Origin: Burkholderiales bacterium | GTDB lineage: Bacteria; Pseudomonadota; Gammaproteobacteria; Burkholderiales; Burkholderiaceae_C | NCBI GenBank assembly: GCA_025354615.1 | Contig: JANXMO010000023.1 | Coordinates: 1-6,883, forward strand | Length of the DNA: 6,883 nucleotides | Reading direction: 5' to 3' | Part shown: positions 1 through 5,268 of the stretch, piece by piece | How positions within the stretch are numbered: position 1 is the first letter of the stretch | How the letters are laid out: every line of letters starts with the position of its first letter | Translations under genes and position numbers: made by a program | Notes under the pieces: generated by a model | What the model was told of the DNA's origin: nothing | Seen by the model: the letters and a program-made list of their open reading frames with translations, nothing else | The model's database searches: none

Positions 1-16
1 GCTTACAAAAATGCAG

Positions 17-47
17 GGAAGGGCGGTGTATAAAAACCGCTCCTTCC
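17..47. terminator. Hairpin before the first gene, possible two-way terminator
   Basis: Bases 17-27 pair with 36-47 as an 11-bp GC-rich stem with one bulged T (position 41) and an A/T-rich loop. On + the stem is followed by TTCATTTT, on - by CTGCATTTTTG, so it could stop transcription from either side. It ends only 22 nt before the start of the first gene, so it may instead sit in that gene's leader. No upstream gene is visible to decide this. Confidence 0.35.
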
Positions 48-69
48 TTCATTTTGAAAGCAGTGCTTC

Positions 70-486
70 ATGAGTATTTTCAGCAACATTCTGGCCAAAC
101 TGGGTTTTGGTCGTACTGACGCGCCCAGCCCCGGCCCCGCATCCCCCACCGGCGCGGCGCCTACCGCCGCACCAGCCGGCAGCAATACGCCCGCTGCCAC
201 TGCACCGGCTGTACAAGCCATCAGTCTGGTCGACGTGGTGACGCAGCTGGAAAGCGCAGCCGCTTCCAACCCCGAAAAGCTGAACTGGAAAACATCCATC
301 GTCGATCTGCTCAAACTGCTCGGTCTGGACAGCAGCTTCAACGCCCGCAAGGAACTCGCCACCGAACTGCATTGCCCCGCCGACAAGATGAGCGACTCCG
401 CCGCAATGAACATCTGGCTGCACCAGACGGTGTTGCAAAAGCTGGCGCAAAACGGCGGCAACATCCCGGCTGATTTGTTGCATTGA
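70..486 (+). CDS. DUF3597 domain protein
   Basis: A 138-aa protein of unknown function. It starts with a short amphipathic segment (MSIFSNILAKLGFG, residues 1-14), has a Pro/Ala-rich low-complexity linker at about 19-48, and then a compact helical domain (about 50-138). That domain has the features I associate with DUF3597: LVDVVTQLE at 53-61, LNWKTSIVDLLKLLGLD at 71-87, the NARKELATELHCP stretch, and a final NIPADLLH. There is no signal peptide or membrane segment. No strong Shine-Dalgarno is visible; GAAAG lies 9 nt before the ATG. The architecture (short N-terminus, variable Pro/Ala linker, conserved C-terminal domain) is usual for such proteins, and no biochemical role is established that I know of. 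The gene stands alone, followed by a terminator-like repeat, so no operon partner informs its function. The family call is from memory of the motif pattern. Confidence 0.75.
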   Translation: MSIFSNILAKLGFGRTDAPSPGPASPTGAAPTAAPAGSNTPAATAPAVQAISLVDVVTQLESAAASNPEKLNWKTSIVDLLKLLGLDSSFNARKELATELHCPADKMSDSAAMNIWLHQTVLQKLAQNGGNIPADLLH

Positions 487-501
487 TTGTTGACAACGAA
501 A

Positions 502-541
502 TCCCCTCGCCCCTTTGGGGAGAGGGTTGGGGTGAGGGGAG
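502..541. repeat. GC-rich dispersed intergenic repeat (CCCCTCGCCCC type)
   Basis: CCCCTCGCCCC, a TTTG spacer and GGGGAGAGGG form an imperfect hairpin, followed by TTGGGGTGAGGGG. When translated, this family yields the spurious LTPTLSPKGRG or SPLWGEGWGEG peptides often seen in proteobacterial genome annotation. It lies 16 nt after the stop of the DUF3597 gene, so it may act as a transcription-end or mRNA-stabilising structure. It has no clear U-tract, so terminator function is a guess. Confidence 0.7.
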
Positions 542-646
542 TCTGCACAGCGCCAAAGCGGTTGCCCGAGTCTTCAGTTCCGCACTTTTGAGGTGCGACA
601 AGTTTGCAGGCGTCTCAATTGTGGTGTGGGTGTTAGTGCGTATTTG

Positions 647-683
647 CTGCACTGCGCCGGGACGAAACCCCGGCGTAGTGCAG
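647..683. repeat. 15-bp-stem hairpin, 7-nt loop
   Basis: The left arm (647-661, CTGCACTGCGCCGGG) pairs with the right arm (669-683, CCCGGCGTAGTGCAG) along all 15 positions, with a single G-T wobble. The loop is ACGAAAC. No T-run follows on either strand, so it does not look like an ordinary intrinsic terminator. It lies about 80 nt upstream of the PIP-box-like motif and about 160 nt after the preceding gene. It could be a protein-binding palindrome, an RNA element, or part of a dispersed repeat. Confidence 0.6.
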
Positions 684-766
684 AAATTCAGGACCAGCAC
701 CAACTCAACCGCGGCGTTCTTGCTGTTGTGACGGCGGCCGTTGCGCATTGGAAAAAAGCCGTCCTT

Positions 767-791
767 TTCGCATTCCTGGACTTCCTTTCGC
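767..791 (+). promoter_or_regulatory. PIP/hrpII-box-like motif (TTCGC-N15-TTCGC)
   Basis: TTCGC at 767-771 and TTCGC at 787-791 are separated by exactly 15 nt. This matches the plant-inducible-promoter box TTCGB-N15-TTCGB recognised by the AraC-type activators HrpX (Xanthomonas, Acidovorax) and HrpB (Ralstonia). The family's -10 rule (YANNNT, 30-32 nt downstream) is met only in part: GAAACT at 823-828, 31 nt downstream, has the A and T but not the leading pyrimidine. Transcription starting near 835 would leave a leader of about 36 nt before the ATG at 871. Assuming equal base frequencies, such a box is expected by chance about 0.1 times in the whole window on both strands. Its position before an unknown gene and a HrpB1-like gene raises its credibility. 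Confidence 0.5.
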
Positions 792-870
792 TATTCAACT
801 GTTGTGCACCGTGGCTTGGATTGAAACTGCCCGTCAGGACAAGCGGTCACACAACGAATGGGAGCGTCAC

Positions 871-1455
871 ATGGGTGCCATCAGCAAAGTGTTCAAAAAC
901 ATCACGCACGCCGTTGACAGTGCGGCGCACAAACTCAAGCACGGGTTGTCTGAAATCGGCAAGGGCGTGGGAGACATGCTGGTCGGCGCCGTCACGCTGG
1001 ACTCGAAAAAATTCACGGCCGGTCTCAGCCGTGAGTTGAATGGCGTGGCGGAAGCCGGACGGGCGGTGGCATCGCTGCAGCCGCTGGAACTGATGGCCAC
1101 GGCCGTGTTGGGCGATGTGGTCACTCGGACGCTGGACAAGTTTTCGGCCAAAGTGATGGGCACGGTGACTGGCAGCATTGAAATGCTGGGGGAAGGCGCG
1201 GCGGAGTTTCGCCACGGCGTGATGCATGGCAATTTTCGCGAAGCGTTGGGCGGTTTGGTCAAGGAGGGCGCAGCTGCCGTGACGCTGGCTGAAACGCTGA
1301 CGCCAAAGGGCATGGCCACTTTGGCCGCAACCAGTGCGGTGAGCGTCGGCATGGAAGCCACCGGCCTTGACAAAAACCTTGAAAACGTGGTGGGTGAACG
1401 GGGCATGAAGGTGCTGGAGGTGGCCGCCAGCGCAACCTTGAGGACGGCTTTGTAA
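871..1455 (+). CDS. Hypothetical protein, Cys/Trp/Tyr-free, candidate type III secretion-associated protein
   Basis: I do not recognise a family for this 194-aa protein. I chose the ATG at 871 because GGGAG lies 6 nt upstream; the open frame reaches further back (TTG at 748), but that stretch covers the PIP-like box. The protein is rich in Ala, Gly, Val and Leu, contains no Cys, Trp or Tyr, and has only two Pro (71, 145). It reads as a chain of amphipathic or mildly hydrophobic helices: about 3-28, 56-69, 73-98, 122-141 and 147-162. The N-terminus is Ser/Lys/His-rich and lacks a Sec signal. Weakly hydrophobic segments (72-84, 147-160) might touch membranes but are not clear transmembrane helices. 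Such composition occurs in harpins, translocators and other type III substrates. This, the upstream box and the HrpB1-like gene 77 nt downstream suggest a type III link, but that is inference. A phasin-like or other helical soluble protein is an alternative. Confidence 0.8.
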   Translation: MGAISKVFKNITHAVDSAAHKLKHGLSEIGKGVGDMLVGAVTLDSKKFTAGLSRELNGVAEAGRAVASLQPLELMATAVLGDVVTRTLDKFSAKVMGTVTGSIEMLGEGAAEFRHGVMHGNFREALGGLVKEGAAAVTLAETLTPKGMATLAATSAVSVGMEATGLDKNLENVVGERGMKVLEVAASATLRTAL

Positions 1456-1504
1456 AGCCTGCCACTCCAACCTTTCACCAAACGCAGATCGATCAACGGA
1501 CGGA

Positions 1505-1519
1505 CGGGTCCAGGACCCG
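1505..1519. other. Perfect 7+1+7 palindrome next to the Shine-Dalgarno
   Basis: CGGGTCC, a central A and GGACCCG form a perfect inverted repeat. Its last base is the first base of the Shine-Dalgarno GGAAAGG (1519-1525) of the gene at 1533. As RNA it could fold only as a 5-bp stem with a 5-nt loop; as DNA it is an operator-like dyad. It is the only obvious structure in the 77-nt gap, so it may tune expression of the downstream gene. Confidence 0.4.
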
Positions 1520-1532
1520 GAAAGGGCACCTC

Positions 1533-1913
1533 ATGGAAACAGCCGAGTTGGAACACGTCGACCTGTCAAACGAGCCGATCGTGCAGAAAGCCCGCGCCAT
1601 GCGGCTGGCGCTGAACAACTGCGACGCCGATGCCGCGGAAATCACGCTGGCCGAGATGTGCGAAATCAACCCCGACCTGAAAGACGAGCTGCTTTTCCCG
1701 GTGATGATCTTCTTGTTCCGCGGCCAGGTGCGCGAAGCCCTGCAATTCATCAACTCTTTCCCTGATGACCGCTCGCCGGAGTTGAAAACGCTGTGCCTGT
1801 TTTTGCTGGGTGACCCGACATGGCAGGGCCTGGCGGAAGCGCAGGCGGCCAGCGGCAATCCGGCGATCAGTGCGTCGATGAAGCAGCTATTGGCAAACGC
1901 CGCGGTGGCGTAA
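1533..1913 (+). CDS. HrpB1/HrpK-like type III secretion protein (TPR-like)
   Basis: A 126-aa all-helical protein with a good Shine-Dalgarno (GGAAAGG, 7 nt before the ATG). The layout resembles the HrpB1/HrpK family: an acidic helical hairpin (about 15-46, ending EMCEINPDL), a second pair with LFRGQVREALQFI at 61-73, then LKTLCLFLLGDPTWQGLAEAQAASG at 84-108 in two helices, and a last helix, MKQLLANA. The gly-x-x-x-x-A-L turn and LGDPxW segment are the parts I rely on most. It is somewhat shorter than the usual 150 or so residues. In Xanthomonas, HrpB1 is needed for type III secretion and is reported to act in the periplasm, binding peptidoglycan; no classical signal peptide is visible here. 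A TPR-like secretion chaperone of the YscG/LcrH kind is the main alternative. It probably shares a transcript with the 194-aa gene upstream. No other secretion gene lies in the window. Confidence 0.6.
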   Translation: METAELEHVDLSNEPIVQKARAMRLALNNCDADAAEITLAEMCEINPDLKDELLFPVMIFLFRGQVREALQFINSFPDDRSPELKTLCLFLLGDPTWQGLAEAQAASGNPAISASMKQLLANAAVA

Positions 1914-2041
1914 CGTCACGACACCGGAGATGCGTTGCTGAACGAAGTGGCCGCCGTTCACTGAGTGCGAATGGAATTCCAGGTCGGTATTCAATCGGCT
2001 GCCGAGGCCGCGCCGAAAATCGTGTGGGTGGCACAGAACCT

Positions 2042-2204
2042 AGTACGCCAACCCGGAGATTTCGAAACATGAACCCGCGTCTTCGCCCCGATGGCTGCGT
2101 TGCAAATCCTCGCGATACCTTCGGGTATCGCTGTGGTTTGCGCCTTGCCCTCGGGCCAAATCCATCGCGTTCATCTTGTTCCGAAATCTCCAGGTTGGCG
2201 TACT
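2042..2204. repeat. MITE-like palindromic element with 23-bp terminal inverted repeats
   Basis: Bases 2042-2064 are the reverse complement of 2182-2204 at 22 of 23 positions (ends AGTACGCCAACC and GGTTGGCGTACT). The centre is a perfect hairpin, GCGATACC-TTCG-GGTATCGC (2112-2131). The flanks between centre and ends also pair imperfectly: GCGTTGCAAATCC on the left faces GGTTTGCGCC on the right, and TGAAC and CGCG segments are mirrored. The whole element can therefore fold into one long cruciform. It encodes nothing plausible. No clear target-site duplication is visible (CCT on the left, GGA on the right). A non-autonomous transposon remnant or a dispersed REP/BIME-type repeat fits best. Confidence 0.75.
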
Positions 2205-2212
2205 GGAGCATG

Positions 2213-2231
2213 TGGAGCGTGAGCCGCTCCA
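2213..2231. repeat. 7-bp perfect hairpin
   Basis: TGGAGCG (2213-2219) pairs with CGCTCCA (2225-2231) around the loop TGAGC. It sits 8 nt beyond the large palindromic element. Without a T-run on either side, it is at best a weak transcription-end structure for either convergent gene. Confidence 0.4.
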
Positions 2232-2247
2232 GCGGCCGCCCATGCCG

Positions 2248-2274
2248 GAATAAAGCGCCTTGGCTGGCGGCGCT
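2248..2274 (-). terminator. Candidate ptsI terminator
   Basis: On the - strand, AGCGCC and GGCGCT (2274-2269 with 2259-2254) form a 6-bp GC stem with a 9-nt loop, followed by TTATTCC. It begins 21 nt after the ptsI stop codon, a usual place for an intrinsic terminator. The T-run is short and interrupted, so termination may be weak or Rho-dependent. Confidence 0.4.
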
Positions 2275-2295
2275 GTCTTTGGCTGTACGCGGGCT

Positions 2296-4110
2296 TTACC
2301 GCGCCCCACCGGACGCCGCTGTTTCCGGGACGCTCGACACGTTGCATTGGCTGCGCGCCGCTGCGCAGGCCACCTGCGGCGTTTCCGACAAAAGAATTGT
2401 TTCAAGTTGGGTTCGCCACTTGGCAACGTCCGTCAGCAACACACTTTGTTTGACTGCTGCCAATTGAGACGGATGCATGGAGAAACTCCGCAAACCCATG
2501 GCCAGCAAAAGCTCTGTAAACGCAGGGTCGCCTGCCAGCTCACCACAAACACTGACACCTTTGTGCATTGCATTGGCTTGTTGAATGGTCTGGCCAATCA
2601 ATGACAGCACGGCCGGATGCCAGGGGTCATAAAGATGCGCCACCGCTTCATCAGCCCGGTCAATCGCCAACGTGTACTGGATCAGGTCATTGGTGCCAAT
2701 GGAGACGAAGTCAAAAAATTGAAGCAACTTCGGCAGCAGCAACACGGCCGCAGGCACTTCGATCATGGCGCCGATCTTCACATTGCCAAATGCTTTCTTT
2801 GCATCCTGCAATTGCCGCCGGGCGCGCTGCAGGCACTCGATCGTTTGTTGCGCTTCACTCAAGTGCGCAACCATTGGAACCAGCACATTGACTTCTCCAT
2901 ACACACTTGCACGAAGGATGGCCCTCAACTGCTGACGGAACATGGCGGGCTCTGACAGGCTCCAGCGAATGGCGCGCAGCCCCAATGCGGGATTCAAAGA
3001 GTGGTCGTGCCTCAATTCATTCGCACTCAATCGATCCAATGGTTTGTCAGCACCGATGTCCACTGTTCTTATGGTGACGGGCAAGCCTTGCATGGCCTGC
3101 ACGGCTGCTTTGTAAGCCGTGAATTGTTCTTCTTCATCCGGAAGCCCATTCACACGGTGCATGAACAGAAATTCGCTTCTGAAAAGCCCGATTCCCACCG
3201 CCCCGGCGGCCAAAGCGCCAAAAGCATCGTCCGGTAGTTCTATGTTGGCCAACAGGACGACTTTTTCTCCGTCAAGCGTGATGGCGGGCGTATGCCGCAG
3301 ACGCGACAAACGAGCCCACTCCAACTCGCTTTGTTTCTGGCGGAAGCGATACTCTTCGAGAACGATGAGTGACGGGTTGATGATCACCACACCGGCGTCG
3401 CCGTCAATGACAACCCAATCATCTTGCCGGATGATCTTGCTGGCTTCACGTGCCCCTACCACGGCTGGGATGTCAAGGCTGCGCGCGACAATGGCGGTGT
3501 GAGATGTTTTGCCGCCCACATCAGTGACAAACCCGGTGAAAACACTGCGTTTGAACTGCAGCATGTCCGCAGGTGCAATGTCGTTGGCCACCAATATCAG
3601 AGGCTCTTCTCCTTGTGCGTTTGGACTGCCCGTCAAGTCGGTACGCAGTTCAGGCAATGCCAATGGATTGCCTCTTGCCATCGCTCTCAACAACCGCTCG
3701 ACCACCTGTTCGATGTCCGCCTTGCGTTCCCGCAAATAGTCGTCTTCCATTTCATCGAACTGTCGGGCGAGCACCTCCAGCTGTGCGGACAAAGCCCATT
3801 CAGCGTTGTAATGCCGGCTTGAAATCCATTGCGCGGCGGCAGTTGTCAGGGTGTCATCGTGCAGAAGCATCAAATGCACATCCAGCAGCGCTGACAACTC
3901 CGGCGGAGCGTCAACAGACAGATCGCGCTGCAAGGTGCTCAGCTCGCCAACGACCACGTCACGTGCTGCGAGCAGCCGCGCCGTCTCGCTCTCGACGCAA
4001 TGACTGGCAATAAAGTAATGTGCAACATCAATTCTGCTAGAAGCCACCAGCACGGCACGGCCAATGGCCACACCACGCGATACGGGCAAACCAAAGATTT
4101 GAATGCTCAT
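2296..4110 (-). CDS. ptsI: PTS enzyme I (phosphoenolpyruvate-protein phosphotransferase)
   Basis: A 604-aa cytoplasmic enzyme that takes phosphate from phosphoenolpyruvate and passes it to HPr. The order is an N-terminal HPr-binding and phosphohistidine half (about 1-250) and a C-terminal PEP-binding barrel (about 265-575). The phospho-His motif GGKTSHTAIVARSL (199-212) has the active His204. Barrel motifs include GLFRSEFLFM (309-318), IGADKPLDRL, MIEVPAA (449-455), and IGTNDLIQYTLAIDR (471-485). VCGELAGD (521-528) supplies the catalytic Cys522. Every expected active-site residue is present, so the enzyme should work. A tail of about 25 residues rich in Ala and Ser extends past the usual end. 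It is the last gene of the EIIA-ptsH-ptsI operon, 112 nt after ptsH. No Shine-Dalgarno is evident; the start codon instead abuts an inverted repeat. Standard length and motifs leave no real alternative. Confidence 0.97.
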   Translation of the reverse strand: MSIQIFGLPVSRGVAIGRAVLVASSRIDVAHYFIASHCVESETARLLAARDVVVGELSTLQRDLSVDAPPELSALLDVHLMLLHDDTLTTAAAQWISSRHYNAEWALSAQLEVLARQFDEMEDDYLRERKADIEQVVERLLRAMARGNPLALPELRTDLTGSPNAQGEEPLILVANDIAPADMLQFKRSVFTGFVTDVGGKTSHTAIVARSLDIPAVVGAREASKIIRQDDWVVIDGDAGVVIINPSLIVLEEYRFRQKQSELEWARLSRLRHTPAITLDGEKVVLLANIELPDDAFGALAAGAVGIGLFRSEFLFMHRVNGLPDEEEQFTAYKAAVQAMQGLPVTIRTVDIGADKPLDRLSANELRHDHSLNPALGLRAIRWSLSEPAMFRQQLRAILRASVYGEVNVLVPMVAHLSEAQQTIECLQRARRQLQDAKKAFGNVKIGAMIEVPAAVLLLPKLLQFFDFVSIGTNDLIQYTLAIDRADEAVAHLYDPWHPAVLSLIGQTIQQANAMHKGVSVCGELAGDPAFTELLLAMGLRSFSMHPSQLAAVKQSVLLTDVAKWRTQLETILLSETPQVACAAARSQCNVSSVPETAASGGAR

Positions 4111-4128
4111 TAAATGAAGGCCATTTAA
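4110..4128 (-). promoter_or_regulatory. Inverted repeat over the ptsI translation start
   Basis: TTAAATG and CATTTAA, with a 5-nt centre, form a perfect 7-bp inverted repeat that ends at the last base of the ptsI ATG region (4108-4110). It occupies the place where a Shine-Dalgarno would be, and none is visible. On the - strand the sequence also reads as a mini-frame, ATG GCC TTC ATT TAA, whose stop overlaps the ptsI start as TAATG. This could couple or limit ptsI translation; that role is inference. Confidence 0.4.
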
Positions 4129-4185
4129 GATGGAACTGGCTTTGAATCGCGGCCATCACGGCAGTGTTTCAAGTGCAACACGACA

Positions 4186-4224
4186 AACGGGCGTTCAAAG
4201 GACTTCATCAAGTCGACACCCGTT
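4186..4224 (-). other. Nested inverted repeats between ptsH and ptsI
   Basis: The outer arms AACGGG (4186-4191) and CCCGTT (4219-4224) enclose an inner hairpin, GACTT (4201-4205) with AAGTC (4210-4214). The outer right arm overlaps the ptsH stop codon. In the transcript this would form a branched structure just after ptsH. No T-run follows, so it is more like an mRNA-processing or stability element than a terminator. It may let HPr be made in excess of enzyme I, as is common for PTS operons. Confidence 0.35.
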
Positions 4225-4492
4225 ACTGACCTTCACCAAATTTGTCATTGACAAGGTCAATCAGCGCTTTGATCGCCAGTTCTTCGTCAGGACCGTCGGC
4301 TTCAATCCCGATCACACTTCCCATCCCTGCGGCGAGCATCATGACGCCCATGATGCTTTTTGCATTGACCCTGCGATCATTGCGGCTCAATTGAATTTCA
4401 CTTTTGAAGGTGCTGGCCAGCTTTGTCAGCTTGGCTGATGCACGGGCATGCAGACCCAGCTTATTGCTGATGGGAATTTGAATTTGAATCAT
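4223..4492 (-). CDS. ptsH: HPr phosphocarrier protein
   Basis: An 89-aa HPr of normal length, the small cytoplasmic carrier that takes phosphate from enzyme I and hands it to EIIA. His15 lies in LGLHARASAKL (12-22), with Arg17 next to it as in active HPr. Ser46 lies in NAKSIMGVMMLAAG (43-56), the target of HPr kinase/phosphorylase, so a second, regulatory phosphorylation is likely; hprK is not in this window. The open frame extends further upstream to 4648, but MIQIQIPISNKLGLHARA is the family N-terminus, so I chose the ATG at 4492. No Shine-Dalgarno is visible. The start lies inside the end of the EIIA gene (32-nt overlap), which suggests translation coupled to EIIA. All key residues are intact. 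Confidence 0.96.
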   Translation of the reverse strand: MIQIQIPISNKLGLHARASAKLTKLASTFKSEIQLSRNDRRVNAKSIMGVMMLAAGMGSVIGIEADGPDEELAIKALIDLVNDKFGEGQ

Positions 4493-4919
4493 GAACAATC
4501 GGTTTGTATGTTTGATTTTGAGGACGCGATACTGACAGCGGCATAACGCCCTGCACCGCACCAGCGATTGCGCGGGCCGCAAGGCTCTCAATCGACTCAT
4601 GGGCATAGCAAAGGGAACGCCACAACATGGGCACATTGACACCCGCAATGACTTTGAATTGGCCGCCCTCTACCTGCGCGGCGAGACGTTGTGCAACATT
4701 GCAAGGCGTGGCGCCAAATACATCCGTGAAGATGATGGCATCGGGATTGGCTATTCGTGCAAGCAACTCCCGCCCCCTGGCTTCTATTTCTTCAGTGGTC
4801 ATGGCGGCCGCAACGTCAAGCGCCTCGACCCATCCGGCGCATTCGGGATAGGCGTGCTGAGCCACAATTTTCAAAGACGAAGCAAGTGGCGCATGGGCAA
4901 TGATCAAAAATCCTGGCAT
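4461..4919 (-). CDS. PTS EIIA component, mannose family
   Basis: A 152-aa cytoplasmic EIIA of the mannose/sorbose family (ManX-like), accepting phosphate from HPr. The expected His9 lies in the N-terminal strand and loop FLIIAHAPLASSLK (4-17). The second family motif, IFTDVFGATPCNVAQRLA (62-79), and the GVNVPML segment (about 93-99) are also present. The last 20 or so residues, ending SNSNSHQQ, are polar and read through the start of ptsH, so they may be a variable tail. No EIIB or EIIC follows, as in the regulatory PTS clusters of many betaproteobacteria, so this EIIA probably signals to partner proteins rather than feeding a permease. First gene of the operon; its ATG at 4919 lacks a good Shine-Dalgarno. 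Such clusters often lie next to glutathione synthetase; here the neighbour is instead a divergent kinase-like gene. Confidence 0.93.
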   Translation of the reverse strand: MPGFLIIAHAPLASSLKIVAQHAYPECAGWVEALDVAAAMTTEEIEARGRELLARIANPDAIIFTDVFGATPCNVAQRLAAQVEGGQFKVIAGVNVPMLWRSLCYAHESIESLAARAIAGAVQGVMPLSVSRPQNQTYKPIVHDSNSNSHQQ

Positions 4920-5050
4920 ATGGCTGCATTATCGATAGTTCATCACAAATAGTTGGCTGACTATCAACTGGAATGTTCATTTTTGTCGACTTGGCGGGCG
5001 GCGGTCACACCGTGTTCTTGACGAACGGCATTTCAAACAGTTTTTGAACG

Positions 5051-5170
5051 GATCGATTGCCTGTGGACACTGATTGCTGCAGCACGGACCGGTCGTGAAA
5101 TTTTTACCCCCTCAGACCGATGGCGTCCCGCATGATCGTTGTTTTGATCGATCAGCATCGTGGACACTGA
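5051..5170. repeat. Direct repeat pair in the divergent control region
   Basis: GATCGAT followed after 5 nt by GTGGACACTGA (5051-5073) recurs as GATCGAT followed after 7 nt by GTGGACACTGA (5146-5170). The two 11-mers are identical, and the copies start 95 nt apart. The second copy is embedded in the 10-nt palindrome TGATCGATCA. A small old duplication or two sites for one regulator would both explain it. Confidence 0.6.
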
Positions 5171-5240
5171 CAAGCGCTGTGCTTTTTGACAAAGAGGCAA
5201 CTGCCGTCGCCGAGTTTTGCCCATTTTGCTTTTTACGGGC

Positions 5241-5268
5241 TTGCACGAGTTCATGCATCTTCTATATC
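5241..5268 (+). promoter_or_regulatory. Weak sigma-70-like promoter for the kinase-like gene
   Basis: TTGCAC (5241-5246) and TATATC (5263-5268) are separated by 16 nt. This gives fair matches to -35 and -10 and a leader of about 16 nt to the ATG at 5291. A better -35 (TTGACA at 5186) has no -10 at the right distance. The match is weak enough to be chance. Confidence 0.3.

Larger units (their letters stand above)
487..870. other. Intergenic region with repeats and a candidate Hrp-type promoter
   Basis: These 384 nt hold no convincing gene. From left to right there is a GC-rich dispersed repeat (502-541), a small hairpin (CGCAC at 581-585 with GTGCG at 593-597), a strong 15-bp-stem hairpin (647-683), a PIP-box-like motif (767-791), and the Shine-Dalgarno of the next gene (GGGAG, 860-864). 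The open frames crossing the region use TTG or other weak starts and run through the repeats, so I read them as non-coding. Confidence 0.7.
1914..2295. other. Intergenic region between convergent genes, no gene seen
   Basis: These 382 nt separate the HrpB1-like gene (+) from ptsI (-). Bases 1914-2041 show only weak short inverted repeats. The rest holds a 163-bp palindromic element (2042-2204), a 7-bp hairpin (2213-2231) and a hairpin that may terminate ptsI (2248-2274). The long open frames that cross it are products of the palindrome and of the antisense of ptsI. Confidence 0.7.

Noticed and set aside
748..870. N-terminal extension of the 194-aa protein from a TTG at 748
   Set aside because: The ATG at 871 has a proper Shine-Dalgarno, and the extension overlaps the PIP-like box and shows no protein-like pattern.
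1820..2467. 215-aa open frame on +
   Set aside because: It overlaps the end of the HrpB1-like gene, crosses the palindromic element and runs into the antisense of ptsI; it has the Arg/Ser-rich content of a shadow frame.
4493..4648. Longer ptsH start giving 141 aa
   Set aside because: The extra residues are an out-of-frame reading of the EIIA gene; HPr starts at MIQIQIPISNKLG with His at position 15.
5186..5191. TTGACA as a -35 box
   Set aside because: No acceptable -10 lies 16-18 nt downstream.
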